Origin: Streptomyces europaeiscabiei
Lineage (GTDB): Bacteria > Actinomycetota > Actinomycetes > Streptomycetales > Streptomycetaceae
Length of the DNA: 42,905 nt
Reading direction: 5' to 3'
Assembly (NCBI RefSeq): GCF_001550375.1
Contig: NZ_LRTR01000643.1
Location: 1-42,905, forward strand
Positions 7,786 through 16,131 of the stretch are shown here, in pieces (within the stretch, counting starts at the first letter, position 1; each line of letters begins with the position of its first letter). The translations under genes were made by a program, and so were the position numbers. The notes beneath the pieces were generated by a model that was given only the letters and a program-made list of their open reading frames with translations, did not search any database and was not told the origin of the DNA.

Positions 7786-8721
7786 CTATGCCAGGACGTA
7801 GACCGGTGCCCCGTCCGGGGTGCAGCCCGTCTGCCGGACGCATCCCCGCTTGACGAGCATCCTGAGGCAGTCGTTGACGCGTTCCTGGGGCAGCCCCGTA
7901 CGGGTGGAGATGTCCTCCATGCGGTAGCGGGCCTCGCCGCGTACGAGCGCCGGGGTGAGGTAGGCCGCGACCGCGTGGATGTCCTCCGTGACCACGAGGT
8001 TCTTCGCCTTCCACGTGGCGAGGAGGTCCTGAGGGGTCAACTCCGGTTCCGGGGTGGGGTGGGGGCGATCGGCCGGGTGCCTGAGGGTGGCGGCGATGTC
8101 CTGCAGAGCGTCGGCCATGACGCTCTGGCTGCGGTTGATCTGGCGAAGCAGGTCGTTCCGCTCTTCCTGGAACGCCGTCAGCATCTCGTCCGCCCGGATG
8201 TTCCGCTCTTCGAGCCGGACGATGGCGTCGGCCACTTGCTGGGGCATGGCGTAGGCGGTGCCGCCGGTGGGGGCGGGTTGTACGGGGGCGCGTTCGAGGG
8301 TGTAGGAGCCGTCGCGCTGGATGGTGGCGATGACTTCGGAGACCCACGTCTTGAAGGGAGCGCATTCGGGCTTGGCGCAACCGTTGACGAGTGCGATAAG
8401 CCCGCGCAGGTTCACCATTTTCATCGACTTTTGCAGCCTGTGAGCTGCAAGTTTGCGTGAGGCGTCTACTGCATAGACACCCTGTGCAATCTCCTCCAGC
8501 CGCCTTGTGCAGTCCGGTGCAACGTGCCAGATGAGTGCCTGGCGCGTGTTTGCGTAGCCCAGGTCCGTGGCCACGTCCGCCGCCACGAACCAGTGTTCCC
8601 CGTCCGGGGTCGTCAGCCTCCGCATTCGTGCCCCCGTCACCGCGAACACGAAGTCGTTGATGTCGATCGCGTCCTGGTGTGCCGTCGGTTCTTCCGGCGG
8701 CGTGTTGTTCTGCTCGTGCAT
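7786..8721 (-). CDS. BRO-N domain protein (phage antirepressor-like)
   Basis: 311 residues. The N-terminal 125 or so form a BRO-N domain: FVFAVTGARMRRLTTPDGEHWFVAADVATDLGYANTRQAL (in pieces), then KMVNLRGLIALVNGC and FKTWVSEVIATIQRDGSY. Phage and baculovirus members bind DNA. The middle (about 160-205) is helical, with RLEERNIRADEMLTAFQEERNDLL split across heptads, possibly a coiled coil. The C-terminus (about 235-311) resembles a winged-helix (TRTGLPQERVNDCLRMLVKRGCV). No other phage genes flank it. Stand-alone chromosomal BRO genes recur in Streptomyces; here it may be a domesticated regulator. A decayed copy of part of the BRO domain lies 150 bp upstream. Confidence 0.85.
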   Translation of the reverse strand: MHEQNNTPPEEPTAHQDAIDINDFVFAVTGARMRRLTTPDGEHWFVAADVATDLGYANTRQALIWHVAPDCTRRLEEIAQGVYAVDASRKLAAHRLQKSMKMVNLRGLIALVNGCAKPECAPFKTWVSEVIATIQRDGSYTLERAPVQPAPTGGTAYAMPQQVADAIVRLEERNIRADEMLTAFQEERNDLLRQINRSQSVMADALQDIAATLRHPADRPHPTPEPELTPQDLLATWKAKNLVVTEDIHAVAAYLTPALVRGEARYRMEDISTRTGLPQERVNDCLRMLVKRGCVRQTGCTPDGAPVYVLA

Positions 8722-8866
8722 CGAGCATCACCTCCGCTCTGGAAGCTAGGCAGGTGGAGGTGCGACTCGTGTCCGTAGCAAGGAGGTTCACCCGATCGTG
8801 GGTGGAGTGATCGATTCTGCTGCGTTCGGGGGGCGGGATTCACGGGAGTTTTCGCTCTCGCCGTCT

Positions 8867-8932
8867 CTCGTGAGGCCTGTGACCTGCGAGTTTGTGCAGA
8901 GTGTGCGCTGTATAGACGCCTCGTGCAAACTC
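8867..8932 (-). pseudogene. Decayed fragment resembling the BRO-N domain
   Basis: Read leftward, 22 codons give EFARGVYTAHTLHKLAGHR and onward, matching EIAQGVYAVDASRKLAAHR of the intact gene (coding 8427-8500) at about half the positions. The DNA also aligns in blocks (GCCTGTGA, AGTTTG, TAGAC, GTGCAA). An in-frame TGA lies three codons before it and no start is available, so it is not expressed as this protein. The same stretch carries 8-bp inverted arms CGAGTTTG/CAAACTCG. The remaining DNA in the 8722-8950 gap shows nothing else. Confidence 0.5.
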
Positions 8933-8987
8933 GGCGCTTCACCTCGTCCCGGTGGCACGGCCGTTCGGGGCGTGGTCCGCTGGGCGG

Positions 8988-10043
8988 GTGCAGTTGCTCC
9001 CTGAAGCCGTGCGTCGTGTGGCCGCGTGGTGTGCCGTCGTGCTGCTCGTCGCCGGAGTCGGGTACGTCGGTGTCCGGCTGTGCGTGGAGTTCCGGACCGC
9101 GGTGACGCCGGTGCTGCTCGCCCTGTTGGGGACCGCGTTGCTCGGGCCGTTGCACCGGAGGCTGGTCAGGGCGCGGGTGCAACGGTCGGTGGCGGCGGGG
9201 CTCACGTGTGTGGCCGTGGTCGGGGTCGTCGGCGGGGCCGTGTACATCGTGGTCGCGGCGCTGATCGAAACAGGGGACCAGATCGTCGCCTCGCTGCGGA
9301 ACGCGGCCGACGATCTCGCGTCGCATCTCGGGGCGGCCGGGACCTCGCTCGACGATCTGGCCGCCAACGCGAAGGAACTGCTCACCAGGTTCGGGGGGAC
9401 GGCGGCGTCCAATGTCATCAGTGGGGTGAGTGTCGTCGGGGAGGCCGTCGCCATGGCCGTACTCGCGTTGTTCCTCGTCTTCTTCTTTCTGCGGGACTCC
9501 CATCGGGCCGTGGACACGATCCGGGCGCTGTCGCCGCGTGGCGGCGCGGACACGGTCGAGGCGATCGCGCGGCGGGCCTTCGAGGGGGTCGAGGGGTTCA
9601 TGCGGGGGACGACGCTCATCGCGTTCATCGACGCGGTCTGTATCACGGTCGGGCTGCTGATCCTGGATGTGCCGGGGGCGGTCGGGCTCGGTGCGCTCGT
9701 CTTCGTGGGGGCGTACATCCCCTATCTCGGCGCGTTCGTCTCGGGGGCCGTGGCGGTGCTGGTCGCGCTCGCGGACCGGGGGGCCGTGATCGCGTCGTGG
9801 GTTCTCGGGGTGGTGCTCGCGGTGCAGGTGCTGGAAGGGCATGTGCTCATGCCGATGATCCAGAGCCGGACCGTGCAGATGCATCCGGCGGTCGTGATGC
9901 TCGCGATCACGGCGGGGGCGTCGGTGGCCGGGGTGCTCGGCATGTTGCTCGCGGTGCCGCTGACGGCGGCCGCGTTCGGGGTGGCGCATGAGCTGAGGGG
10001 GCGGTACGCGGCCGAGGGGGGCGGGTCCGAGGCGGCTGGGTGA
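8988..10043 (+). CDS. AI-2E family transporter (PerM-like permease)
   Basis: About 351 residues. Two membrane segments at the N-terminus (AAWCAVVLLVAGVGYVG, then the TPVLLALLGTALLGPL region) are followed by a third (AAGLTCVAVVGVVGGAVYIV). An extracytoplasmic helical region of about 90 residues comes next (IETGDQIVASLRNAADDL), then the usual C-terminal cluster with GALVFVGAYIPYLGAFVSG and HVLMPMIQSRTVQMHP, a clear signature. Family members move AI-2-like or other small solutes, or act as Na+/H+ antiporters. Start is uncertain: GTG 8988, TTG 8994 and GTG 8952 are all in frame, none with a good ribosome-binding site. Single gene, convergent with the phosphatase gene. Confidence 0.85.
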   Translation: MQLLPEAVRRVAAWCAVVLLVAGVGYVGVRLCVEFRTAVTPVLLALLGTALLGPLHRRLVRARVQRSVAAGLTCVAVVGVVGGAVYIVVAALIETGDQIVASLRNAADDLASHLGAAGTSLDDLAANAKELLTRFGGTAASNVISGVSVVGEAVAMAVLALFLVFFFLRDSHRAVDTIRALSPRGGADTVEAIARRAFEGVEGFMRGTTLIAFIDAVCITVGLLILDVPGAVGLGALVFVGAYIPYLGAFVSGAVAVLVALADRGAVIASWVLGVVLAVQVLEGHVLMPMIQSRTVQMHPAVVMLAITAGASVAGVLGMLLAVPLTAAAFGVAHELRGRYAAEGGGSEAAG

Positions 10044-10154
10044 TGGCGAGGCCGCGGGGCGGTGAGGGCCGGCCGCGCGGTTCCCGGCCCCCTCGGCCGC
10101 GTACCGGCCAGTGGCGCGGCAGGCAGCGTTTGCCCGTGAAGGGGCGTCGCGACG

Positions 10155-10180
10155 GGGCGAACGTTGCCTGCCGCGGCACT
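10155..10180. repeat. 26-bp repeat, copy 1, behind a HATPase-domain gene
   Basis: This 26-bp block (beginning GGGCGAACGTTGCC) recurs at 27146-27171 with 24 of 26 bases identical. Both copies directly follow the 3' end of a leftward gene whose product ends in a HATPase domain; this copy overlaps the stop codon by two bases. It is probably a dispersed intergenic element or a shared 3' signal. Confidence 0.6.
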
Positions 10181-12674
10181 AGTTCAGCGACCTCCCGTTC
10201 GAGCCGTCCGGCGGTGCCGTTTCGTACAGCTCGAACCAGATGCTCTTGCCGTCGCCGCGGGGGTCCACGCCCCACGCGTCCGCGAGCACGTCCATGAGGA
10301 CCAGGCCGCGGCCGGACGAGGCGAGTTCGCCGGGGTGGCGTTTGTGGGGGAGGTCGTCGCTGGCGTCGGTGACCTCGATGCGCATCCGGCGCTTGCCGCC
10401 GTCGCCGGTCATCTCGGCGATGAGGAGGGCGTCGGCGTCCGTGTGGACGAGGACGTTGGTGAGCATCTCGGAGACCAGGAGGACCGCGGAGTCGACCTGG
10501 TCGCCGCAGCTCCAGTCGTGGAGCAGTTCGCGTACCTGCTGGCGGGCTCCGGCGATGCGTTCGGGCTCCGCCTGGGCGACGGTCAGCGCGGTGCGGCGAA
10601 CGGGCGGCCGTACGGCGGTGGCGTCTCCGTAGCCGCGCCCCTCGCTCTCCCGGCACAGCAGCAGCATCGCTATGTCGTCCTCCCGCCGGTCGGCGAGCGG
10701 GCCGGGAGTGTGGTGGGACGAAGGGCCGTGCACCCCTTGGACCAGCGCGTCGGCCAACGCCTCCAGCCGGCCCGGCGCCAGGCCGCCCGGCTCGGGGCGG
10801 CGAGCGGGTGCGAGGGCGGTCGGCTCAGGGTTGCTCGGCGTGAGGTCGCCGTGCTCCGCGCCGCCTGCCGCGAGCGCATCCGCTGCCACTTCCGGGCGAC
10901 CCGTTTCGACGTGACCCGGCTCGGGGCCGCGTGCTTCGTCGCCGCCCGCTTCCCGCCCGCCCGGCCGCGGACCACCGATGGCCGGGTCACCTGCATCCGG
11001 GCCACCTGCATCCGGGCCACCTGTGCCCGGACCGTCAACAGCCGGGCCTCCCGCACCCGACCCCCCGGCACCCTCTCCCTCGTGCGGGCCCGCGTCGAAG
11101 GACTCCAGGATCGTACGGATGCGGCGCCAGCCCGTGTCGAGGTCGTGGCCGCCTGTTTCGATGAGGCCGTCGGTGCACAGGAGCATGGTCTCGCCGGGTT
11201 CGAGGACGAGGCGGGTGGTGGGGTAGTCGGCGTCGGGGTCGATGCCGAGGGGGAGGCCGCCCGGGGTCGGGCGGACGAGGACCGTGCCGTCGGCCATGCG
11301 GATCACCGGGTCGGGGTGCCCGGCGCGGGCGATGTCGAGTACGCCGGACACCGGGTCGACCTCGACGTAGAGACAGGTCGCGAAGCGCAGGTCGGTGAAG
11401 TCGGCGGCGGAGTCGTTGGTGACGCCGTGCAGGAAGCGGGAGGCGCGGGAGAGGACGGCGTCCGGGGGGTGTCCCTCGGAGGCGTAGGCGCGCAGGGCTA
11501 TGCGGAGCTGGCCCATGAGGCCGGCGGCGCGTACGTCGTGGCCCTGGACGTCGCCGATGACCAGGGCGAAGCGGCCTCCCCCAGACTTCGTCCGGGAGGT
11601 GCCCCCAGGCAGGGCGATCATGTCGTACCAGTCGCCGCCGACCTGGAGTCCGCCGCCGGTCGGGACGTAGCGTGCGGCGACGGTCATGCCCGGTATCTCG
11701 GGGCCCAGGGTGGGGAGCATCGTGCGCTGGAGGCCGTCGGTCAGCTCGCGTTCGGTCTCGGCGGCGCCCGCGCGGGAGAGGGCCTGGGCGAGCATGCGGG
11801 CGACGGTGGTCAGCACCGAGCGCTCGTCGGGGGTGAAGGTGACGGGGTGGGTGAAGCCCGCCAGCCACGCGCCCATCGTGCGGCCGGCGACGGTCAGCGG
11901 CAGGAACGCCCACGACTGGCGGGCGAACTGTTCGGCGAGCGGCCAGGCCGTGGGATAGCGCGCCTTGTAGTCCTCGGGGGAGGAGAGATAGACGGCGCGG
12001 CCGGTGCGGACCACCTCGGCGGCCGGATAGTCCGTCTCCAACGGCATGTGGGTGAAGGGGCCCTCGGCGCCCTGGTTGTGCCCGTGGTGCCCGATGACGG
12101 TGAGGCGGTCGGCCTCCACCCCGAACACGGCGAGCCCGTCCGGGGAGAAGCCGGGCATCGCCAGGCCCGCCGCGACCCGCAGCACCTCCGCCGTGGACCG
12201 TGCCTCGGCCAGTGCCCGGCCCGCGTCCAGCAGGAACGCCTCGCGCGAGCGCCGCCAGTCGCCGGTGACGGACGGGGCGCGGGCGGCGGTCTCCGGTGAG
12301 GGCTCGGTGACCTCCTGGATGGTGCCGATCAGCTCGAAGGACTTGCGTACCGGGTCGAACGTGGGCTTGGAACGGCTGCGGACCGTGCGGATCACACGGC
12401 CCCGGTCGTCCATGACCCGGATCCGTACCTCGGCGAGGGTGTCCTCGGCGACGGCGAGCTGCACGACCGACACGATCTCGTTCCAGTCGACGGGGTGCAG
12501 ACGTGCCCGTGCCCCGGCCTGGCTGAGCGTTGTCGGCTTCGCGGACAGCCCCATGAGGCGGGCGGCTTCGGCGTCCAGCGTGACGGTTCCGGCAGCGCTG
12601 TCCCAGGTCCACAGTCCCGTCGCTAGGGCGGACAGGACGTCCCCCACAGTGGGCGGGGGCTCACCAGTGCGCAT
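10179..12674 (-). CDS. PAS-GAF-SpoIIE phosphatase with C-terminal HATPase (RsbU/RsbW-type fusion)
   Basis: 831-residue cytoplasmic stress-signalling protein. Order: PAS (about 10-120; VMDDRGRVIRTVRSRSKPTF), GAF (about 145-300), PP2C/SpoIIE phosphatase (about 310-620) with GGDWYDMI, IGDVQGHDVRAAG, LLCTDGLIETGG and DDIAMLLL, then an RsbW-like HATPase (about 690-825) with SEMLTNVLVHTDADAL (N box) and SSGRGLVLMDVLADAWG (G box). Such fusions act on anti-sigma-factor antagonists. Two oddities: a Gly/Pro/Ala/Glu-rich stretch of about 100 residues (about 515-610) splits the last PP2C strands from DDIAM, and a palindromic DNA insert adds about nine residues (TSRTKSGGG) before GRFALVIGDV. Start ATG 12674. 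It stands alone. Confidence 0.93.
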   Translation of the reverse strand: MRTGEPPPTVGDVLSALATGLWTWDSAAGTVTLDAEAARLMGLSAKPTTLSQAGARARLHPVDWNEIVSVVQLAVAEDTLAEVRIRVMDDRGRVIRTVRSRSKPTFDPVRKSFELIGTIQEVTEPSPETAARAPSVTGDWRRSREAFLLDAGRALAEARSTAEVLRVAAGLAMPGFSPDGLAVFGVEADRLTVIGHHGHNQGAEGPFTHMPLETDYPAAEVVRTGRAVYLSSPEDYKARYPTAWPLAEQFARQSWAFLPLTVAGRTMGAWLAGFTHPVTFTPDERSVLTTVARMLAQALSRAGAAETERELTDGLQRTMLPTLGPEIPGMTVAARYVPTGGGLQVGGDWYDMIALPGGTSRTKSGGGRFALVIGDVQGHDVRAAGLMGQLRIALRAYASEGHPPDAVLSRASRFLHGVTNDSAADFTDLRFATCLYVEVDPVSGVLDIARAGHPDPVIRMADGTVLVRPTPGGLPLGIDPDADYPTTRLVLEPGETMLLCTDGLIETGGHDLDTGWRRIRTILESFDAGPHEGEGAGGSGAGGPAVDGPGTGGPDAGGPDAGDPAIGGPRPGGREAGGDEARGPEPGHVETGRPEVAADALAAGGAEHGDLTPSNPEPTALAPARRPEPGGLAPGRLEALADALVQGVHGPSSHHTPGPLADRREDDIAMLLLCRESEGRGYGDATAVRPPVRRTALTVAQAEPERIAGARQQVRELLHDWSCGDQVDSAVLLVSEMLTNVLVHTDADALLIAEMTGDGGKRRMRIEVTDASDDLPHKRHPGELASSGRGLVLMDVLADAWGVDPRGDGKSIWFELYETAPPDGSNGRSLN
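10990..11030. repeat. 15-bp tandem repeat inside the PP2C linker
   Basis: CACCTGCATCCGGGC is repeated with a degenerate third copy, encoding PDAGG-type pentapeptides in the phosphatase linker. The in-frame period lets the linker length change without breaking the protein. Confidence 0.6.
11575..11610. repeat. Palindromic REP-like insert within the phosphatase gene
   Basis: CCTCCC (11575-11580) pairs with GGGAGG (11594-11599) around CCAGACTTCGTCC, followed by TGCCCCCAGG. From memory this C-rich palindrome (CCCCCAG...GGGAGGTGCCCCCA) is dispersed through Streptomyces genomes. Here it sits in frame in a loop between two PP2C strands and adds about nine residues. Confidence 0.55.
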
Positions 12675-12939
12675 TGACCCACTCTAAGAACAGCTGATCG
12701 GACCGTGCCACCGAAGCTGTGCCGGGCACCGGGCGGAACCGGAGGCCATGACAAGTAACCACGACCGGCGGCGACGGAGGTGACGGCAATCGACGCTAGC
12801 GACAGTAACCGCTTACGGTCCTGCCCATGGCTATGACCGTGCGTATCCGGTCAGCGTCACGGCGGTCGTCGGGCCGGGGTCCTGCCGCGCGGTTCCGTCC
12901 GTGATAAATGGTGGGGAGGTGATCTCGGGGTGGCCGGTA

Positions 12940-12981
12940 CCCTTGGGCTTGTTTCACGTGCCCTTGGGTTTGTTTCACGTG
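12940..12981. repeat. 21-bp tandem duplication containing a parS half-site
   Basis: 12940-12960 and 12961-12981 are adjacent direct copies (CCCTTGGG, C or T, TTGTTTCACGTG), differing at one base. The right copy runs on into GAAAC to complete a parS site; the left copy stops at the half-site. The 12675-13055 gap holds no gene: it contains these repeats, the parS, two further CGTGAAAC/CGTGAGGC half-site-like motifs (12993-13011) and presumably the aspS promoter. Confidence 0.9.
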
Positions 12982-12985
12982 AAAC
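12972..12985. other. parS: parS site (ParB-binding centromere-like sequence)
   Basis: GTTTCACGTGAAAC is a perfect 14-bp palindrome, identical to the parS consensus of Streptomyces and one base from that of Bacillus. ParB binds and spreads from such sites for chromosome segregation during sporulation. In Streptomyces most parS copies cluster around oriC, which places this window in the origin-proximal core. It is intergenic, 70 bp before aspS. Confidence 0.92.
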
Positions 12986-13055
12986 ATCGGCCGTGAAACA
13001 CCGGCCGTGAGGCACCCGCCAAGATCCCCGATCAGCGAAGGCTGGATGAACGACG

Positions 13056-14819
13056 ATGCATCGGTACAGGTCCCACACCTGCGGCGAGCTCCGCGCCTCT
13101 GACGTCGGCACCGACGTCCGGCTGAGCGGCTGGCTGCACAATCGGCGCGACCTGGGCGGCATCCTCTTCATCGATCTCCGCGATCACTACGGCATCACGC
13201 AGCTGGTGGCCCGTCCGGGCACCCCGGCCTACGAGGCGCTGGACAGGATCTCCAAGGAGTCGACCGTCCGCGTCGACGGCAAGGTCGTCTCGCGAGGCAC
13301 GGAGAACGTCAACCCGGACCTGCCCTCCGGTGAGATCGAGGTCGAGGTCGGCGAGGTCGAGCTGCTCGGCGCGGCCGCCCCGCTCCCCTTCACGATCAAC
13401 GCCGAGGACGGGGTCAACGAGGAGCGGCGTCTGGAGTACCGCTTCCTCGACCTGCGCCGCGAGCGCATGCACCGCAACATCATGCTGCGTACGGCCGTGA
13501 TCAGCGCCATCCGTCACAAGATGACGGCCCTCGGCTTCAACGAGATGGCGACCCCGATCCTGTCCGCCACCTCCCCCGAGGGCGCCCGCGACTTCGTCGT
13601 GCCGTCGCGCCTCAACCCGGGCAAGTTCTACGCCCTCCCCCAGGCTCCGCAGCAGTTCAAGCAGCTGCTGATGATCTCGGGCTTCGACCGGTACTTCCAG
13701 ATCGCGCCCTGCTTCCGTGACGAGGACGCGCGCGCGGACCGTTCGCCGGGCGAGTTCTACCAGCTCGACGTGGAGATGTCCTTCGTCGAGCAGGAGGACG
13801 TGTTCCAGCCCATCGAGAAGCTCATGACCGAGCTGTTCGAGGAGTTCGGCAAGGGCCGTCACGTCACCTCGCCCTTCCCGCGCATCCCGTTCCGCGAGGC
13901 GATGCTCAAGTACGGCTCCGACAAGCCGGACCTGCGGGCCCAGCTGGAGCTGGTGGACATCACCGATGTCTTCGAGGGCTCGGAGTTCAAGGCGTTCGCC
14001 GGCAAGCACGTGCGCGCGCTCGCCGTGCCGGACGTCTCCGCCCAGCCGCGCAAGTTCTTCGACCAGCTCGGTGAGTACGCGATCGAGCAGGGCGCGAAGG
14101 GCCTGGCCTGGGTGCGGGTCGCCGAGGACGGTTCGCTGTCCGGCCCGATCGCCAAGTTCCTCACCGAGGAGAACGTCGCCGAGCTGACCAAGCGCCTGTC
14201 GCTGGCCGCCGGCCACGCGGTGTTCTTCGGCGCGGGCGAGTTCGACGAGGTCTCGAAGATCATGGGCGCGGTGCGGGTCGAGGCCGCCAAGCGTGCCGGG
14301 CATTTCGAGGAGGGCGTCTTCCGGTTCTGCTGGATCGTCGACTTCCCGATGTACGAGAAGGACGAGGAGACCGGCAAGATCGACTTCTCGCACAACCCCT
14401 TCTCCATGCCGCAGGGCGGCCTTGAGGCCCTGGAGACGCAGGACCCGCTGGACATCCTCGGCTGGCAGTACGACATCGTCTGCAACGGCGTCGAGCTGTC
14501 CTCCGGCGCGATCCGGAACCACGAGCCCGAGATCATGCTCAAGGCCTTCGAGATCGCGGGCTACGAGCGGGACACCGTCGAGGAGCAGTTCGCGGGCATG
14601 CTGCGCGCCTTCCGCTTCGGCGCCCCGCCGCACGGCGGTATCGCGCCGGGTGTCGACCGCATCGTCATGCTCCTCGCCGACGAGCCGAACATCCGCGAGA
14701 CCATCGCCTTCCCGCTCAACGGCAACGCCCAGGACCTGATGATGGGCGCGCCGACCGAGCTGGAGGAGACGCGGCTGCGCGAACTGCACCTGTCGGTGCG
14801 AAAGCCGCAGCCGAAGTAG
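13056..14819 (+). CDS. aspS: Aspartate--tRNA ligase, bacterial type
   Basis: 587 residues, the length of bacterial AspRS. It charges tRNA-Asp with aspartate in the cytoplasm; actinobacteria that use GatCAB usually have non-discriminating forms that also charge tRNA-Asn. N-terminal OB-fold anticodon-binding domain ([19 protein letters not shown], about 25-45), class II catalytic core with motif 2 ([20 protein letters not shown], about 215), a GAD insertion domain (about 290-420), and motif 3 ([19 protein letters not shown], about 530). Start ATG 13056; [13 protein letters not shown] is the usual N-terminus. Followed by a strong terminator, so transcribed alone. Complete and undamaged. Confidence 0.98.
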   Translation: MHRYRSHTCGELRASDVGTDVRLSGWLHNRRDLGGILFIDLRDHYGITQLVARPGTPAYEALDRISKESTVRVDGKVVSRGTENVNPDLPSGEIEVEVGEVELLGAAAPLPFTINAEDGVNEERRLEYRFLDLRRERMHRNIMLRTAVISAIRHKMTALGFNEMATPILSATSPEGARDFVVPSRLNPGKFYALPQAPQQFKQLLMISGFDRYFQIAPCFRDEDARADRSPGEFYQLDVEMSFVEQEDVFQPIEKLMTELFEEFGKGRHVTSPFPRIPFREAMLKYGSDKPDLRAQLELVDITDVFEGSEFKAFAGKHVRALAVPDVSAQPRKFFDQLGEYAIEQGAKGLAWVRVAEDGSLSGPIAKFLTEENVAELTKRLSLAAGHAVFFGAGEFDEVSKIMGAVRVEAAKRAGHFEEGVFRFCWIVDFPMYEKDEETGKIDFSHNPFSMPQGGLEALETQDPLDILGWQYDIVCNGVELSSGAIRNHEPEIMLKAFEIAGYERDTVEEQFAGMLRAFRFGAPPHGGIAPGVDRIVMLLADEPNIRETIAFPLNGNAQDLMMGAPTELEETRLRELHLSVRKPQPK

Positions 14820-14858
14820 TGAATTGAGTAAGGCAAGCCTCAGTGGGGCTTGAAAGGG

Positions 14859-14895
14859 AAGGGTCCTGAAGTCGCCCGTCGATTTCAGGACCCTT
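14859..14895 (+). terminator. Terminator hairpin after aspS
   Basis: 14859-14873 pairs with 14881-14895 over 15 bp (one G-U pair) with a 7-base loop, followed by TTCCC. It begins about 40 bp after the aspS stop. Confidence 0.85.
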
Positions 14896-14933
14896 TCCCG
14901 TGTGCGGGGGAAAGCAGCTGTTCTCTCAGCTCG

Positions 14934-14964
14934 TTGACAGGCTTCCTATCTAACTTCCCGGCGC
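14934..14964 (+). promoter_or_regulatory. Conserved upstream block of the first dioxygenase paralog
   Basis: TTGACAG, CCTATCTAA, TTCC and GGC precede the ATG here, and the second paralog has TCTGACAG, CCTCCCTAA, TTCC and GGC at the same distances (about 16102-16131). The spacing between TGACAG and CTAA is too short for a standard -35/-10 pair. It may be an extended -10 region of a near-leaderless transcript, or a protein-binding site. Confidence 0.4.
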
Positions 14965-15966
14965 ATGACAGCGAATGAACAGGATCAGCGGGACGAGCGG
15001 AATCAGCGGGACGAGCAGGATCAGTGGGACGAGCAGGATCAGTGGGACGAGCAGGATCAGCAGTCGACGGCCGCCGGTGACCTGACGCGCCGCAAGGTCG
15101 TCGTGGCCGGCGCGGGTACCGTCGCGGCGGTGGGCCTGGGCGGTGCCATGGCGGCGAACGCCTTCGCCGGTGAGCGGAGAAGAGAACCCGGCGGTCGCGC
15201 TCCGGCCGCGGAGGAGTGCTACCTGCTGACGACGGAGACCACCGAGGGCCCGTACTACATCGACGCGGACAAGCTCCGCCGGGACGTCACCGAGGACCGG
15301 GAGGGGATCCCGCTCCTGCTCCGCCTCAAGGTGATCGACGCCGAGACGTGCCGACCGGTCCGCAACGCGGCCGTCGACATCTGGCACTGCGACGCGGCCG
15401 GTGTCTACTCCGGCTACGAGGACATGGGCAACGGCGGTGGCGGCCCGGCCCCCACCGGCGAACCCCCGACCGGCGACCCCTCCGGCCCGCCCCCGGGCGG
15501 TGGTCACCAGGAGCCGACGGACGACTCCCGCTATCTGCGCGGCACCTGGCGCACGGACCGGCAGGGCTTCGTCACCTTCAAGACCGTCTTCCCGGGCTGG
15601 TACCGGGGCCGCTGTGTGCACATCCACACCAAGGTGCACGTCAACGGCGAGTGGACGGACGCGGGCTATGGGGGCGGCACCACCTGCCACACCGGCCAGT
15701 TCTTCTTCGACGAGGAGTCCGTCCTCGCCTCAGCGGTCGTGGAGCCGTACGCGTCCAACACCGACGACCGTACGACGCTCGACGAGGACACGATCTACGA
15801 CGGCAGCGGCACCCGGGGCGGTCTGCTGAAGCTCCGCTACGACACGCGGGACATCGCCAGGGGCGTCCGGGCCTCGCTCACGGTCGGCGTGGATCCGGAG
15901 GCGACCAACGACGGGACGGGGATGCCGCCGCAGCCGAGCGCCTCGGGGTCACCGTCGGCGGGCTAG
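14965..15966 (+). CDS. Tat-exported intradiol dioxygenase-like protein, paralog 1
   Basis: 333 residues. A repetitive DEQDQW leader (about 10-33) precedes a twin-arginine signal, LTRRKVVVAGAGTVAAVG (about 40-60), with cleavage near ANAFAG. The mature part is an intradiol-ring-cleavage fold with non-haem Fe(III) ligand candidates Tyr in TEGPYYID (about 100), Tyr in GWYRGR (about 213) and the two His of CVHIHTKVH (about 220). Cytoplasmic relatives cleave catechols; exported Streptomyces forms are less well understood and may attack aromatic or lignin-derived compounds. A Gly/Pro-rich insert (about 155-185) replaces a short loop. The ribosome-binding site is poor, so translation may be leaderless. 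Confidence 0.88.
   Translation: MTANEQDQRDERNQRDEQDQWDEQDQWDEQDQQSTAAGDLTRRKVVVAGAGTVAAVGLGGAMAANAFAGERRREPGGRAPAAEECYLLTTETTEGPYYIDADKLRRDVTEDREGIPLLLRLKVIDAETCRPVRNAAVDIWHCDAAGVYSGYEDMGNGGGGPAPTGEPPTGDPSGPPPGGGHQEPTDDSRYLRGTWRTDRQGFVTFKTVFPGWYRGRCVHIHTKVHVNGEWTDAGYGGGTTCHTGQFFFDEESVLASAVVEPYASNTDDRTTLDEDTIYDGSGTRGGLLKLRYDTRDIARGVRASLTVGVDPEATNDGTGMPPQPSASGSPSAG
14992..15063 (+). repeat. Four in-frame 18-bp repeats in the signal-peptide leader
   Basis: Units at 14992, 15010, 15028 and 15046 encode DERNQR, DEQDQW, DEQDQW and DEQDQQ. The two middle units are identical at the DNA level, which indicates recent slippage. They extend the n-region of the Tat signal. Confidence 0.85.
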
Positions 15967-16002
15967 AGCATAAGTAAGGCACCCTGGCCCGATTCTTTGT
16001 CG

Positions 16003-16042
16003 AAAAGGGGCCCGAAATAGACGGCGATTTCGGGCCCCTTTT
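16003..16042 (+). terminator. Perfect 16-bp terminator hairpin between the paralogs
   Basis: AAAAGGGGCCCGAAAT (16003-16018) pairs exactly with ATTTCGGGCCCCTTTT (16027-16042), with an 8-base loop and a T-rich 3' arm. Because it separates the paralogs, they are probably transcribed independently. Confidence 0.9.
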
Positions 16043-16131
16043 CCCTCCGCGCGAGAATCCGCACGGGAATGCGGGGCAAACCACAGCCCTTTCCTACGGC
16101 TCTGACAGTCTGCCTCCCTAATTTCCTGGCC

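Noticed and set aside
7786..8721. Prophage around the BRO-N gene
   Set aside because: No integrase, attachment repeats or structural genes within the flanking intact housekeeping-type genes; treated as a stand-alone chromosomal gene.
12675..13055. T-box leader for aspS
   Set aside because: No AGGGTGGNACCGCG-type core; the same holds for the metG upstream region (41353-41567).
12857..13171. Leftward frame over the aspS 5' end and parS
   Set aside because: Arg/Ser/Pro-rich, no ribosome-binding site, crosses parS and the aspS start; a shadow.
14934..14956. Standard sigma-70 promoter TTGACA/TATCTA before the first dioxygenase
   Set aside because: The hexamers are only about 7 bp apart, far short of the 16-19 bp needed; kept only as a conserved block of unknown role.
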